From contig JAWCTJ010000021.1 in assembly GCA_038868255.1 (NCBI GenBank), forward strand, positions 1-17,152: DNA of 17,152 nt. Direction: 5' to 3'. Of the stretch, positions 6,040-13,085 are shown in pieces. A model generated the notes under the pieces. That model did no database searches, was not told where the DNA came from, and saw only the letters and a list, made by a program, of their open reading frames with translations. This DNA is from DRVV01 sp038868255 (lineage in GTDB: Archaea; Thermoproteota; Bathyarchaeia; Bathyarchaeales; Bathycorpusculaceae). Position 1 is the first letter of the stretch, and each line of letters opens with the position of its first letter. Made by a program: the position numbers and the translations under genes.

Positions 6040-7563
6040 CTATTTGAAAGTTAACAATTTTTCCCAGATAGGCTTATTACGTATGCATCCTATGTCCGGC
6101 GACTTTATATTCCCATTAAAGTAGCCATATGCCCTTGCTCTGCATCCTCCACATATATACTTGTTCGTGCATCCTCCACAGCCCACCGTTCTCGAGTCCA
6201 CAATGTAGGTTTCAAGATCCTCTCGTCTCCTAAGCTGCCACAGCAGAGGATGCCTATCCCATATTTCCTCGAAATTATCCTCTAAAATATTCCCTATAAT
6301 GGTGTCCTCTGCTGTAGGGAGAAAAACGCATGGCTTTATCTTTCCATCCGGCTCTATTGCACAGTATAAGCGTCCAGCTCCGCATCCACCCAGGAAGTTG
6401 GCTACATTTTCCACTCCCTTTTTCGCTGCGTAGTGTGCTTCCACTATGAATCTATGTCCACTCTTCTCGGAGAGTTCCTTAGTCACCGGTGCATATTGAG
6501 GGCAAGTGCTGAAGAATCTATCCACCTTAATACTTGTTCTTCCATTTTTCATTTCCTCTTCTTTCGCTAAGAGATAAAGACTTACGATTTCCTTACCTAT
6601 TGTTTGTAAAACGTGATGACGCTGGTCCGGTGTTAAATCTAACTCCACGTATTCCCTTGCTCTTCCAGTGGGAACAAAGTTGAAGTGCATAAATCTGACG
6701 TTCAAGTTCTTAGCTAATTGCAAAATTTTCTCGGTTTCCGCCAGGTTATCCCTGTGTAAAACCGTTGCTATGCAAGTGTCAATCCCCTCTTCAATACAGT
6801 TTTTTACACCTTCCATAGCCCTTTCAAAAGCGCCTGGAATACCTCTGAATTCATCATGGGTCTGCGGTGTCGCTCCGTCTATACTTATCTCGACGTAGTC
6901 TACTCCAGCATCTTTTAGTTTTTTAGCGTTATCCCTTGTTATTAGGGTTCCGTTGGATGCTACGCTTATGTATGGGATTTTTTTCTTGGCGTAGGCTGCA
7001 AGCTCGAAGAAGTCCCTTCTTGCAAGTGGTTCACCGCCGCTAAAGGATAATGCCGGTAGCCCTACATGGGCTATTTTGGACAGTATGTCAATGGCCTGTT
7101 TAGCTTCATCCGTGCTTAATTCGATTTTGCCGCTGTTACCTGCATTTTCATAGCAGTGTTTGCACTTTAAATTACACTTGTACGTGAGATTCCAGACAAC
7201 CTCAAAGGGCCCAGCTGGCACAAAGGGTATGAGTATACCGTATTTTTCTACACCTTTCATCATTAGGCCGAATCCCTTGAACCAGGCGCTGCCGTAACGA
7301 TCCTTAAGGAACTGTCTCTTCATGAATTCTTTATTTACTCTTAGAAGGCGGCTGCCCGTTTCGTAGAAAGGCCTTGCAATGTTGCGGCTAATCCGCCTGC
7401 AAGTGGGGCATAGCTCTGTGGATTCGCCGAGAAATTCCCTTAGGGAATTCAGAAGTAGGTTACCGTCCTCTGGGCATTCCCAGTCAAAAATGCCTATTAC
7501 GTGCCTCATTAACGGATTAACCGTGATCATAAAGAGAGCGTTCTCCAAGCGACCGATATCCAT
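6040..7563 (-). CDS. Radical SAM/SPASM domain protein, substrate unknown
   Basis: A 507-residue radical SAM enzyme. The 4Fe-4S/SAM motif CNLKCKHC (Cys130, Cys134, Cys137) is followed by SGGEPL (175-180), VASNGT and ISIDGA. A C-terminal SPASM region carries the auxiliary cluster cysteines, including CGAGRLYCAIEPDGKIKPC and GCGGCTNKYICGGC (Cys462, 465, 471, 474, and 493). SPASM enzymes modify peptides, heme precursors or other enzymes; MoaA/NirJ/PqqE-like similarity is general, so no substrate is assigned. A cysteine-bearing N-terminal domain of about 125 residues (Cys30, Cys52, Cys55) is unusual. The frame opens at TTG 7653, but I choose ATG 7563: GGGGGAAGG lies upstream and a TATA-like box is near 7630. 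Initiator tRNA-Met lies upstream on the same strand. Confidence 0.88.
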   Translation of the reverse strand: MDIGRLENALFMITVNPLMRHVIGIFDWECPEDGNLLLNSLREFLGESTELCPTCRRISRNIARPFYETGSRLLRVNKEFMKRQFLKDRYGSAWFKGFGLMMKGVEKYGILIPFVPAGPFEVVWNLTYKCNLKCKHCYENAGNSGKIELSTDEAKQAIDILSKIAHVGLPALSFSGGEPLARRDFFELAAYAKKKIPYISVASNGTLITRDNAKKLKDAGVDYVEISIDGATPQTHDEFRGIPGAFERAMEGVKNCIEEGIDTCIATVLHRDNLAETEKILQLAKNLNVRFMHFNFVPTGRAREYVELDLTPDQRHHVLQTIGKEIVSLYLLAKEEEMKNGRTSIKVDRFFSTCPQYAPVTKELSEKSGHRFIVEAHYAAKKGVENVANFLGGCGAGRLYCAIEPDGKIKPCVFLPTAEDTIIGNILEDNFEEIWDRHPLLWQLRRREDLETYIVDSRTVGCGGCTNKYICGGCRARAYGYFNGNIKSPDIGCIRNKPIWEKLLTFK

Positions 7564-7673
7564 CGTAAATGCCTTCCCCCAGTCAGTTGAATGCCTTCTA
7601 GCTAATTTGCTTTGTCTTGTACGAACCTTAAAAGGTTTAACTGCTTGAATCAATCAATTTAGCGTGTTATTAG

Positions 7674-7749
7674 TAGCGGGGGGTCGATTTGAACGACCGA
7701 TCTCTGGGTTATGAGCCCAGCGGGTTAATCCTGGCTACCCCACCCCGCT
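7674..7749 (-). tRNA. Initiator tRNA-Met (anticodon CAT)
   Basis: The 76-base sequence folds fully: acceptor AGCGGGG/CCCCGCT, D stem GGGT/ACCC, anticodon stem CTGGG/CCCAG with loop CTCATAA, variable loop AGATC, T stem GGTCG/CGACC with loop TTCAAAT, discriminator A. The A1:U72 pair and the three G:C pairs next to the anticodon loop mark the initiator rather than the elongator tRNA. There is no intron and the 3' CCA is not encoded, as is usual in archaea. Confidence 0.96.
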
Positions 7750-7770
7750 ACGTTATGCTGAATAAAAACT

Positions 7771-7781
7771 CTCTTAAATCC
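7771..7781 (-). promoter_or_regulatory. Promoter of initiator tRNA-Met
   Basis: Minus-strand GGATTTAAGAG centres about 26 bases before the mature tRNA 5' end, the standard position of an archaeal BRE/TATA element; little or no 5' leader is expected. Confidence 0.55.
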
Positions 7782-7842
7782 TTTTAGGATTCCTAGAAAG
7801 GTTTATTATTGATTTTCCCTCTTATCCGGCTTGGTTTAGAGT

Positions 7843-8487
7843 ATGGATCAACCAGTTATCCGCTATATTTTCAGCTCCACACTTAATAATCCTATATTCG
7901 TTCAGGGGCTTCCAGGCATTGGAAATGTCGGTAAAATCGCTGCTAATCTCCTTATAAAATTCTCAGGGGCTAAGCTGTTTGCAGAATTATACTCGCCCTA
8001 TTTTCCTGATTATGTGTCCACAGGTTCTGATGGAATTTGTAGATTGCCCAGGTATGAATTTTACGTTGCGTCCACGGAGAATAACGATCTTATGATAATG
8101 ACGGGTGATGCACAACCTTCTTTCGATGATGTGATCGCCCAATATTACCTTTGTAGTGAAATCGTCGACTTCGCGATTAAAAATAAATGCAGCTTAATTG
8201 TAACTTTGGGAGGGCTGCCTTCATCAGAAGCTGAACCAAAGGTTTATGTTGCCGCCACTTCTCCCAGACTTGCCATGGAGCTTATGGAGAAAGGCGCAGT
8301 AATATATACAAAAGGAAGAATAATTGGAGCTACAGGGCTCGTCTTAGGACTTGCTAAGGAGAGAGGGATGGAAGGAGCCTGTCTGCTCGGATCAACGACG
8401 GGTTTCCAAGCGGACAAGGGAGCCGCCTTCACCGTCTTCAAGTTCCTTATGAAGTTGCTTGGTAATGAAGTTAAAGAAAGCCTTTAA
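7843..8487 (+). CDS. PAC2 family protein (proteasome assembly chaperone-like)
   Basis: A 214-residue member of the PAC2 family (archaeal PbaA/PbaB-like proteins, related to eukaryotic proteasome-assembling chaperone 2). Characteristic segments are VQGLPGIGNVGKIAANLLI (19-37), the LYSPYFPDY region, a DLMIMTGDAQPS segment, LGGLP and GATGLVLGLAKERGMEG near the C-terminus. Archaeal members bind proteasome alpha subunits or other partners, and many have no assigned role. No proteasome gene lies in this window. The ATG at 7843 is preceded by a TATA-like GTTTATTATTG about 35 bases upstream. It is divergent from the initiator tRNA. Confidence 0.9.
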   Translation: MDQPVIRYIFSSTLNNPIFVQGLPGIGNVGKIAANLLIKFSGAKLFAELYSPYFPDYVSTGSDGICRLPRYEFYVASTENNDLMIMTGDAQPSFDDVIAQYYLCSEIVDFAIKNKCSLIVTLGGLPSSEAEPKVYVAATSPRLAMELMEKGAVIYTKGRIIGATGLVLGLAKERGMEGACLLGSTTGFQADKGAAFTVFKFLMKLLGNEVKESL

Positions 8488-8529
8488 AGGGAAATTATTT
8501 AAACAACAATTTAAAGCTATAAGCTGGGA

Positions 8530-8742
8530 GTGTATTTGGGCGTCGACTCATATTCAAATGTCCGGAGAATTTTCTTAATAATCCTATCAGCCCTCCTGAC
8601 CTTCGCTGGACCTACGTACGTTGTTATGGCACTTATAGGCCTCAATGTCAATTATAGCGTTTCAATGATTCTGGGTTTGTCATTTTTCATTATAGGACTG
8701 GCCATAACATTATGGTTGATTAAAAAGAGGATTATTTCTTAG
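8530..8742 (+). CDS. Small two-helix membrane protein, unknown
   Basis: A 70-residue hydrophobic protein with two predicted transmembrane helices (about residues 14-37 and 44-64), a short polar N-terminus and a positively charged C-terminal end (KKRIIS), suggesting both ends on the cytoplasmic side. The start is probably GTG 8530; a TTG two codons later is possible. A TATA-like ATTATTTAAAC at about 8495-8505 gives an almost leaderless transcript. No family is recognised. It follows the PAC2 gene after 42 bases. Confidence 0.65.
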   Translation: MYLGVDSYSNVRRIFLIILSALLTFAGPTYVVMALIGLNVNYSVSMILGLSFFIIGLAITLWLIKKRIIS

Positions 8743-8861
8743 GTGCCTCAGATACCCCAGGGGGCATCATCCTATCAGCGGATAAACTCTTCATCGGCGA
8801 ATAAGATTAAACAAATCCTTCTTAAAGTGTTTTGCTGCTTCCACTCTCGATTTAGGATAAT

Positions 8862-8870
8862 GCATATAAG
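8862..8870 (+). promoter_or_regulatory. TATA box of the RHH-like regulator gene
   Basis: GCATATAAG implies initiation near 8892, downstream of the possible TTG start at 8889 and 15 bases before ATG 8907. It therefore supports the shorter reading frame. Confidence 0.45.
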
Positions 8871-8906
8871 ATATGTAACTAGATATAGTTGTTATGGCAG
8901 TATAGT

Positions 8907-9476
8907 ATGGAAGAAAAAGCCGGGTTCCCCAGGAAACGTGGTAAAGGTTCAGCTAAGAGGACTACGATAATTCTTGAAGAGGAAGAGCGGAGGTTCATAG
9001 ACGAACTCATAAATGAAGGCAAGGAACCCGGTATAAAGCCGCTAATCTCAAAAATGCTTGACATTTACAGGGCTATGATGATATATGACTGGCGCTATCC
9101 AGGTGAGTATTATTGCGGTATAAGTCGGATAGCTTTCATGAATATAGAACTTGTAAACATTCTAATTCAGAACATCTCTAAGGACAAGCGGAATGAAGTT
9201 GGAAGAAAAATGGGCGAGGCAGCTAGAGTTTCAATGGAGACAACGCTTGGAATACAAACTACAAATCCGGAAAAATGGTCTGAAGTTTTTAATCGTCTTA
9301 GAATTCAAGGCTTCGGGGATTTTTATCTTAAGGATAAATATGTGTTGATAAAGTCACCATTCATAAATGAACCTAACATTTGGGCAGGCTTTCTCGGAGG
9401 ACTTCTCGGCGTCGATTTGGACATTAAAACTCTAACACCTCCCTTTGTCCTTGAGATAAGAACTCCCGCGAAGTAA
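8907..9476 (+). CDS. RHH-like DNA-binding protein with V4R-like C-terminal part
   Basis: A 189-residue protein. After a basic start (FPRKRGKGSAKR), residues about 18-52 read as a beta strand RTTIIL followed by two helices (EEERRFIDELINEG, KPLISKMLDIYRAM), the layout of a ribbon-helix-helix DNA-binding domain. The remaining 135 residues include IGRKMG-like and GEAARVSMETTLG helices and end in NEPNIWAGFLGGLLGVDLDIKTL, which resembles the end of the V4R/4-vinyl-reductase ligand-binding fold (inference, remote). The likely role is a ligand-responsive transcription regulator, perhaps of the radical SAM genes just downstream. The start is ATG 8907 rather than TTG 8889, on promoter position. Confidence 0.7.
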   Translation: MEEKAGFPRKRGKGSAKRTTIILEEEERRFIDELINEGKEPGIKPLISKMLDIYRAMMIYDWRYPGEYYCGISRIAFMNIELVNILIQNISKDKRNEVGRKMGEAARVSMETTLGIQTTNPEKWSEVFNRLRIQGFGDFYLKDKYVLIKSPFINEPNIWAGFLGGLLGVDLDIKTLTPPFVLEIRTPAK

Positions 9477-9524
9477 GACTAGCCTATAGCAGAAACCGGA
9501 TTCAGCGTTATGTTGACGTGTAAT

Positions 9525-9534
9525 CTTTAATTAA
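9525..9534 (+). promoter_or_regulatory. TATA box of the AmrS-like gene
   Basis: CTTTAATTAA predicts initiation near 9555. That lies between the two candidate starts (9544 and 9568) and supports the TTG at 9568. Confidence 0.5.
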
Positions 9535-9567
9535 CTAGTTGATTTGTTTTCTTTTGGTGGGCTATAT

Positions 9568-10617
9568 TTGCGCGAGGCGTTGCTTTACGAGAAACTGAAT
9601 GGCAAAAAAGTTAGATGTAACCTATGTGGTAGAAGGTGTTTGATAGGTGAAGATGATACCGGGTTCTGTTCAGTAAGGAAGAACGTGGGAGGCATACTTT
9701 ATTCTCTTGTTTACGGGAAGGTCATCTCAGCCTGCGTTGACCCCATAGAAAAGAAGCCTCTTTACCACTTTAACCCTGGGTCGTCAGTGTTGTCTATTGC
9801 AACGGTAGGCTGTAATTTCCGCTGTCAATTCTGCGATAACTGGATGATAAGCCAAGAGAGAAAAATTTCCGGACATGATTTTCCACCTGAAGCCGTAGTA
9901 ACTGCTGCTAGAGATAATGGGTGCCAAGGGATAAGCTACACGTACACCGAACCAACAATATTTTTTGAGTATGCTTATGACACAGCGAAGCTGGCACATC
10001 AATTGGGCTTTTTCAACACATTCGTTACAAACGGATATATGTCGCCTGAAGCCGTGAAAACTATTGCACCATACCTTGACGCGGCAACCGTCGACTTCAA
10101 GGGAGGCGGAGATCCTGATTTTTACAGATCCTTCTCCTCCGTACCATCTGTGGACCCTATTTTCGAGGCTTTGAAGGAAATGCAGCGTAACGGTATACAT
10201 ATAGAAATTACCAATCTCGTCGTGCCGAAAGAGGGTGACTCCATAGAGCAGGTTAGGAAACTTGCAACATGGATAAAGGATAATCTCGGCGAAGACACAC
10301 CCTTCCATTTACTTCGTTTTCATCCAGACTACAAAATGACAACTATTCCCTCGACGCCGCTGGAAACCCTTGAAAAGGCTTACGCAGCCGCGAAAAGCGC
10401 TGGCTTAAATTATGTTTTCATAGGGAATGTCCCAGGGCATCCCGCTGAGAACACGTATTGCCCAGACTGCAACACGCTGTTAATCAAACGTTATGGCTTC
10501 GAAATTGTAAAATGGAACCTCACGAAGAACCTTCACTGCCCAGTCTGCGATAAGGAGATCCCGATTAAGGGTAAACTGCATGCCAGCGGATACTCATATC
10601 CCTTCTCATTGTTCTAG
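9568..10617 (+). CDS. amrS: AmrS-like radical SAM protein (AmmeMemoRadiSam family)
   Basis: A 349-residue radical SAM protein of the PflA-like COG1180 group known as AmrS. The SAM cluster motif is CNFRCQFC (Cys82, Cys86, Cys89), followed by DNW; SYTYTEP, VTNGYM, TVDFKG and HLLRFHPDY are typical. An N-terminal cysteine set C-x2-C-x3-C-x9-C (Cys17, 20, 24, 34) and a C-terminal zinc-like pair of CxxC knuckles (YCPDC, HCPVC) match the family. Its usual partners, Memo and AMMECR1, are not in the window. The physiological substrate is unknown. The start is TTG 9568 (LREALLYEKLNG), with GGTGG seven bases upstream. A PflX-like gene follows after 26 bases. Confidence 0.92.
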   Translation: MREALLYEKLNGKKVRCNLCGRRCLIGEDDTGFCSVRKNVGGILYSLVYGKVISACVDPIEKKPLYHFNPGSSVLSIATVGCNFRCQFCDNWMISQERKISGHDFPPEAVVTAARDNGCQGISYTYTEPTIFFEYAYDTAKLAHQLGFFNTFVTNGYMSPEAVKTIAPYLDAATVDFKGGGDPDFYRSFSSVPSVDPIFEALKEMQRNGIHIEITNLVVPKEGDSIEQVRKLATWIKDNLGEDTPFHLLRFHPDYKMTTIPSTPLETLEKAYAAAKSAGLNYVFIGNVPGHPAENTYCPDCNTLLIKRYGFEIVKWNLTKNLHCPVCDKEIPIKGKLHASGYSYPFSLF

Positions 10618-10643
10618 CCTCATGGAGATGCTGGATGGTTTAG

Positions 10644-11735
10644 ATGTGGAAACTCATACGTCCGGACGCTGCAACTGTCCTAAAGGATGAAATGGCGAGG
10701 AAAAGCCTGTCAAGATACTTCGCAGTGATGCAAAACGAAAAGCTGGCAAAGTTCATGTTATGTAAGTGTTTCCCAGCAGAGTTTAATGAAGAATTATCCT
10801 TGAATGAACTTTGGAGATTACATGAGAAATACACCCAAGCCTTTTACGAGTTTGAAAAAGAAGTTAACTCAAAAAGCAAGGCTACACCTGGAACGGTTGT
10901 TAAAGGAAAGTCCTATCTGGACTTAAAGGTTGCTATTGCAAAACAAATAATGAAGAACTGCCACTTCTGCGTTCGAAGATGCAGCGTTAACAGGTATGAA
11001 GGTAAACTAGGCTTCTGCAGATGCGGCAAGACCATCACTGTCTCAAGCATTTTTGCACATGTCGGCGAGGAACCTGAACTTGTCCCCTCTGGGACAATAT
11101 TCACCATGGGCTGTACAATACGTTGTAAGCACTGTCAAAACTGGTCAATATCGCAATGGTTCGAGAAAGGCAAGGCGTATACTTCTGAAAGGCTGGCAAA
11201 GGAGGTTGACTATCTCCGCGAGAGCGGCTGCAGAAACGCAAACCTTGTAGGCGGCGAACCCACACCATGGCTTGAGCAATGGCTTGAAACCTTCAAGCAT
11301 GTAACGCTTAACGTACCGGTAGTTTGGAACTCAAACACCTATTACAGTTCGGAAACAGCTCAACTCCTAGCAGGGTTCGTAGACGTTTATCTGCTAGACT
11401 TTAAATATGGTCCAGGAGATTGCTCAGAGAAAATCTCAGAAGCTCCAAATTACTGGGAAGTTTGCACAAGCAATCATCTGCAAGCGAAGAAATATGGTGA
11501 ACTCATAATCAGAGTGCTGGTTCTGCCCGGGCATCTTGAATGCTGCACAAGACCTATACTGAACTGGATCGCTGAAAACCTCGGCGAAGAAACTAGAGTT
11601 AATGTTATGTTCCAGTACCGCCCTGAATGGCGGGCTTACGAAGTCCCTGAGCTGAGACGCAGATTAACTAAAAGCGAAATGGAAGCAGCTATAAGAATAG
11701 CCAGGGAAGCTGGACTGAAAAACTTCATAACATAA
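10644..11735 (+). CDS. PflX/COG1313-like radical SAM protein
   Basis: A 363-residue radical SAM protein related to pyruvate formate-lyase activating enzymes (COG1313). The motif CTIRCKHC (Cys157, Cys161, Cys164) is followed by QNW, LVGGEPTPW, WNSNTYYS and LLDFKYG. A second cysteine set, C-x2-C-x3-C-x11-C-x-C (Cys106, 109, 113, 125, 127), precedes it and mirrors the N-terminal set of the upstream AmrS-like protein. Residues 1-100 form an extra helical N-terminal region. No glycyl radical enzyme is nearby, so it is probably not a classic activase. The ATG at 10644 lies 26 bases after the AmrS-like gene; the two are probably one operon. Confidence 0.9.
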   Translation: MWKLIRPDAATVLKDEMARKSLSRYFAVMQNEKLAKFMLCKCFPAEFNEELSLNELWRLHEKYTQAFYEFEKEVNSKSKATPGTVVKGKSYLDLKVAIAKQIMKNCHFCVRRCSVNRYEGKLGFCRCGKTITVSSIFAHVGEEPELVPSGTIFTMGCTIRCKHCQNWSISQWFEKGKAYTSERLAKEVDYLRESGCRNANLVGGEPTPWLEQWLETFKHVTLNVPVVWNSNTYYSSETAQLLAGFVDVYLLDFKYGPGDCSEKISEAPNYWEVCTSNHLQAKKYGELIIRVLVLPGHLECCTRPILNWIAENLGEETRVNVMFQYRPEWRAYEVPELRRRLTKSEMEAAIRIAREAGLKNFIT

Positions 11736-11799
11736 GTATAGAATTCAACGAAAGCTATTTCTTGAAGGCTAATCACTTCTTACGTGGAAAGTGTTTAAA

Positions 11800-12003
11800 A
11801 TGCCTTATTGCCCAGAATGTGGCGGACTAATGCTATATATTGCGTCTACTAAGCAGTATGTTTGCCAAAGCTGCGGCTTATCCCTTACTCAACAAGAACT
11901 TGTAGAGATGAAAGAGAAGCTAAAGCAGCCTTATGCAGAGGAAGACGAGAAGACAAGACGTAGAAAGGAATACTTGAAATGGTGGCTTAGCAAGAAAAAA
12001 TAA
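11800..12003 (+). CDS. Small zinc-ribbon protein
   Basis: A 67-residue protein with an N-terminal zinc ribbon: YCPECGG (Cys4, Cys7) and VCQSCG (Cys22, Cys25), followed by a charged helical tail rich in Lys and Glu that ends KWWLSKKK. The ribbon resembles those of RPB9/TFS-like transcription proteins, but the catalytic acidic hairpin of TFS is absent. A nucleic-acid or polymerase contact is possible; function unknown. The frame also opens at GTG 11791; ATG 11800 is preferred because family-like proteins begin just before the first CxxC. It lies 64 bases after the PflX-like gene on the same strand. Confidence 0.75.
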   Translation: MPYCPECGGLMLYIASTKQYVCQSCGLSLTQQELVEMKEKLKQPYAEEDEKTRRRKEYLKWWLSKKK

Positions 12004-12085
12004 GGTTAGCAGTTCCTCTTCTACACTGGTCAACAAATAGCATAAATTGATAGTTTCCTCATTAGATTTCGGCGAAAGTGGGTGC

Positions 12086-12931
12086 ATGGTTCCCTTGGAG
12101 ATAATCTGCGTTGGCAACGAGCTTTTGATAGGTAAAATCTTGAATACAAATGCCCGATGGCTGGCTAGACGCGCAACCTCCTTAGGTATAACGGTCAAGA
12201 GAATCACCGTTGTGGAAGATGATGTAGACGAGATTGCATCGGCCGTAAGGGAGGCGCTTGCAAGAAAGCCACGTTTTATAATTACCACTGGTGGACTGGG
12301 CCCGACATTTGATGACAAAACTTTGGAGGGCATAGCGAAAGCCTTGAACAAAGAGTTAAAACTGAATGAGAAGGCATTACAGATGATTAAGGCGAAATAT
12401 AAAGCCTATGCCGAGAACGGAGAAACTGAGATTGTTGAGATGACCCCTCATCGGACCAAGATGGCCATGCTTCCAGAAGGCGCTGAGCCATTGCCAAACC
12501 CTGTGGGCACAGCGCCCGGTGTAATGCTTGATGCTGGAAGCACAATCCTATTTGCACTTCCAGGCGTACCTGCGGAGATGGAAGCAATCTGTGAAGAATC
12601 GATTTCGACAATTTTAATAAAGGAATCAGGAGGGATGACTTTCTATGAGACAAGCATGTATGTTGAGGGGATCATGGAGTCAACGCTTGCACCACTAATA
12701 GACATAACCATGCAGGATAACCCTCATGTATATATAAAATCCCATCCGTCTGGAAGCGAAACGAACCCACGTATAGAAATTCACTTCTCAACCGTGGCTA
12801 AGGATTCCAACTTGGCTAAAGGCCGCATAGGAAAAGCCATGATTCAGCTTTCCGAGCTAATAAATAATAAGGGCGGAAGGATTAAGGTTCAAGTGCCTTC
12901 CAGAAAGGCTTATTCATCTAAAGGTTCTTAG
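12086..12931 (+). CDS. CinA/MoaB-type protein (COG1058, NMN deamidase-related)
   Basis: A 281-residue protein with the molybdopterin-binding-like fold of the CinA N-terminal domain. Visible signatures are CVGNELLIGKILNTN near the start, ITTGGLGPTFDDKT, LPNPVGTAPG and LPGVPAEME. The C-terminal amidase domain that deamidates nicotinamide mononucleotide in bacterial CinA is missing, as is usual in archaeal members, so the annotation 'NMN deamidase-related' says little about activity; ADP-ribose or pyridine-nucleotide repair is the family-based suggestion. The frame is open back to 12047, but ATG 12086 fits the family and follows GTGGGTG closely. A GPN GTPase gene follows. Confidence 0.9.
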   Translation: MVPLEIICVGNELLIGKILNTNARWLARRATSLGITVKRITVVEDDVDEIASAVREALARKPRFIITTGGLGPTFDDKTLEGIAKALNKELKLNEKALQMIKAKYKAYAENGETEIVEMTPHRTKMAMLPEGAEPLPNPVGTAPGVMLDAGSTILFALPGVPAEMEAICEESISTILIKESGGMTFYETSMYVEGIMESTLAPLIDITMQDNPHVYIKSHPSGSETNPRIEIHFSTVAKDSNLAKGRIGKAMIQLSELINNKGGRIKVQVPSRKAYSSKGS

Positions 12932-13044
12932 AAATTATCGGTTGCGATGAGGGGCAGGCTAGACGCTGATTTGATGATTGAGCATCCGGGTTTCTTGAGC
13001 AACCAACTCCTCCGCTGTTTTAAATCAAAAGGCTTTTCTCTAAG

Positions 13045-13053
13045 CCATAAAAG
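13045..13053 (+). promoter_or_regulatory. TATA-like box of the GPN GTPase gene
   Basis: CATAAAAGT about 35-40 bases before ATG 13086 predicts initiation near 13073, just ahead of the GGTGA ribosome-binding site. The 154-base gap after the CinA-type gene is otherwise empty. Confidence 0.4.
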
Positions 13054-13085
13054 TAGGTTACTCAGCTTCATCAAAGGTGACCGTG

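Noticed and set aside
7777..7791. Small inverted repeat AATCCT/AGGATT between tRNA and PAC2 genes as an operator
   Set aside because: It overlaps the tRNA promoter, is only six bases long in AT-rich DNA, and has no further support.
8743..8970. 75-codon frame with GTG start on the plus strand
   Set aside because: It overlaps the regulator gene in another frame, has no SD and unusual composition. The 164 bases from 8743 to 8906 hold only the regulator promoter as far as I can see.
9784..10308. 174-codon minus-strand frame inside the AmrS-like gene
   Set aside because: It is fully antisense to a gene with clear radical SAM motifs; its sequence shows no recognisable family.
11920..12351. 143-codon minus-strand frame across the zinc-ribbon and CinA-type genes
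   Set aside because: It spans two plus-strand genes and their gap, and reads as a reverse-complement shadow.
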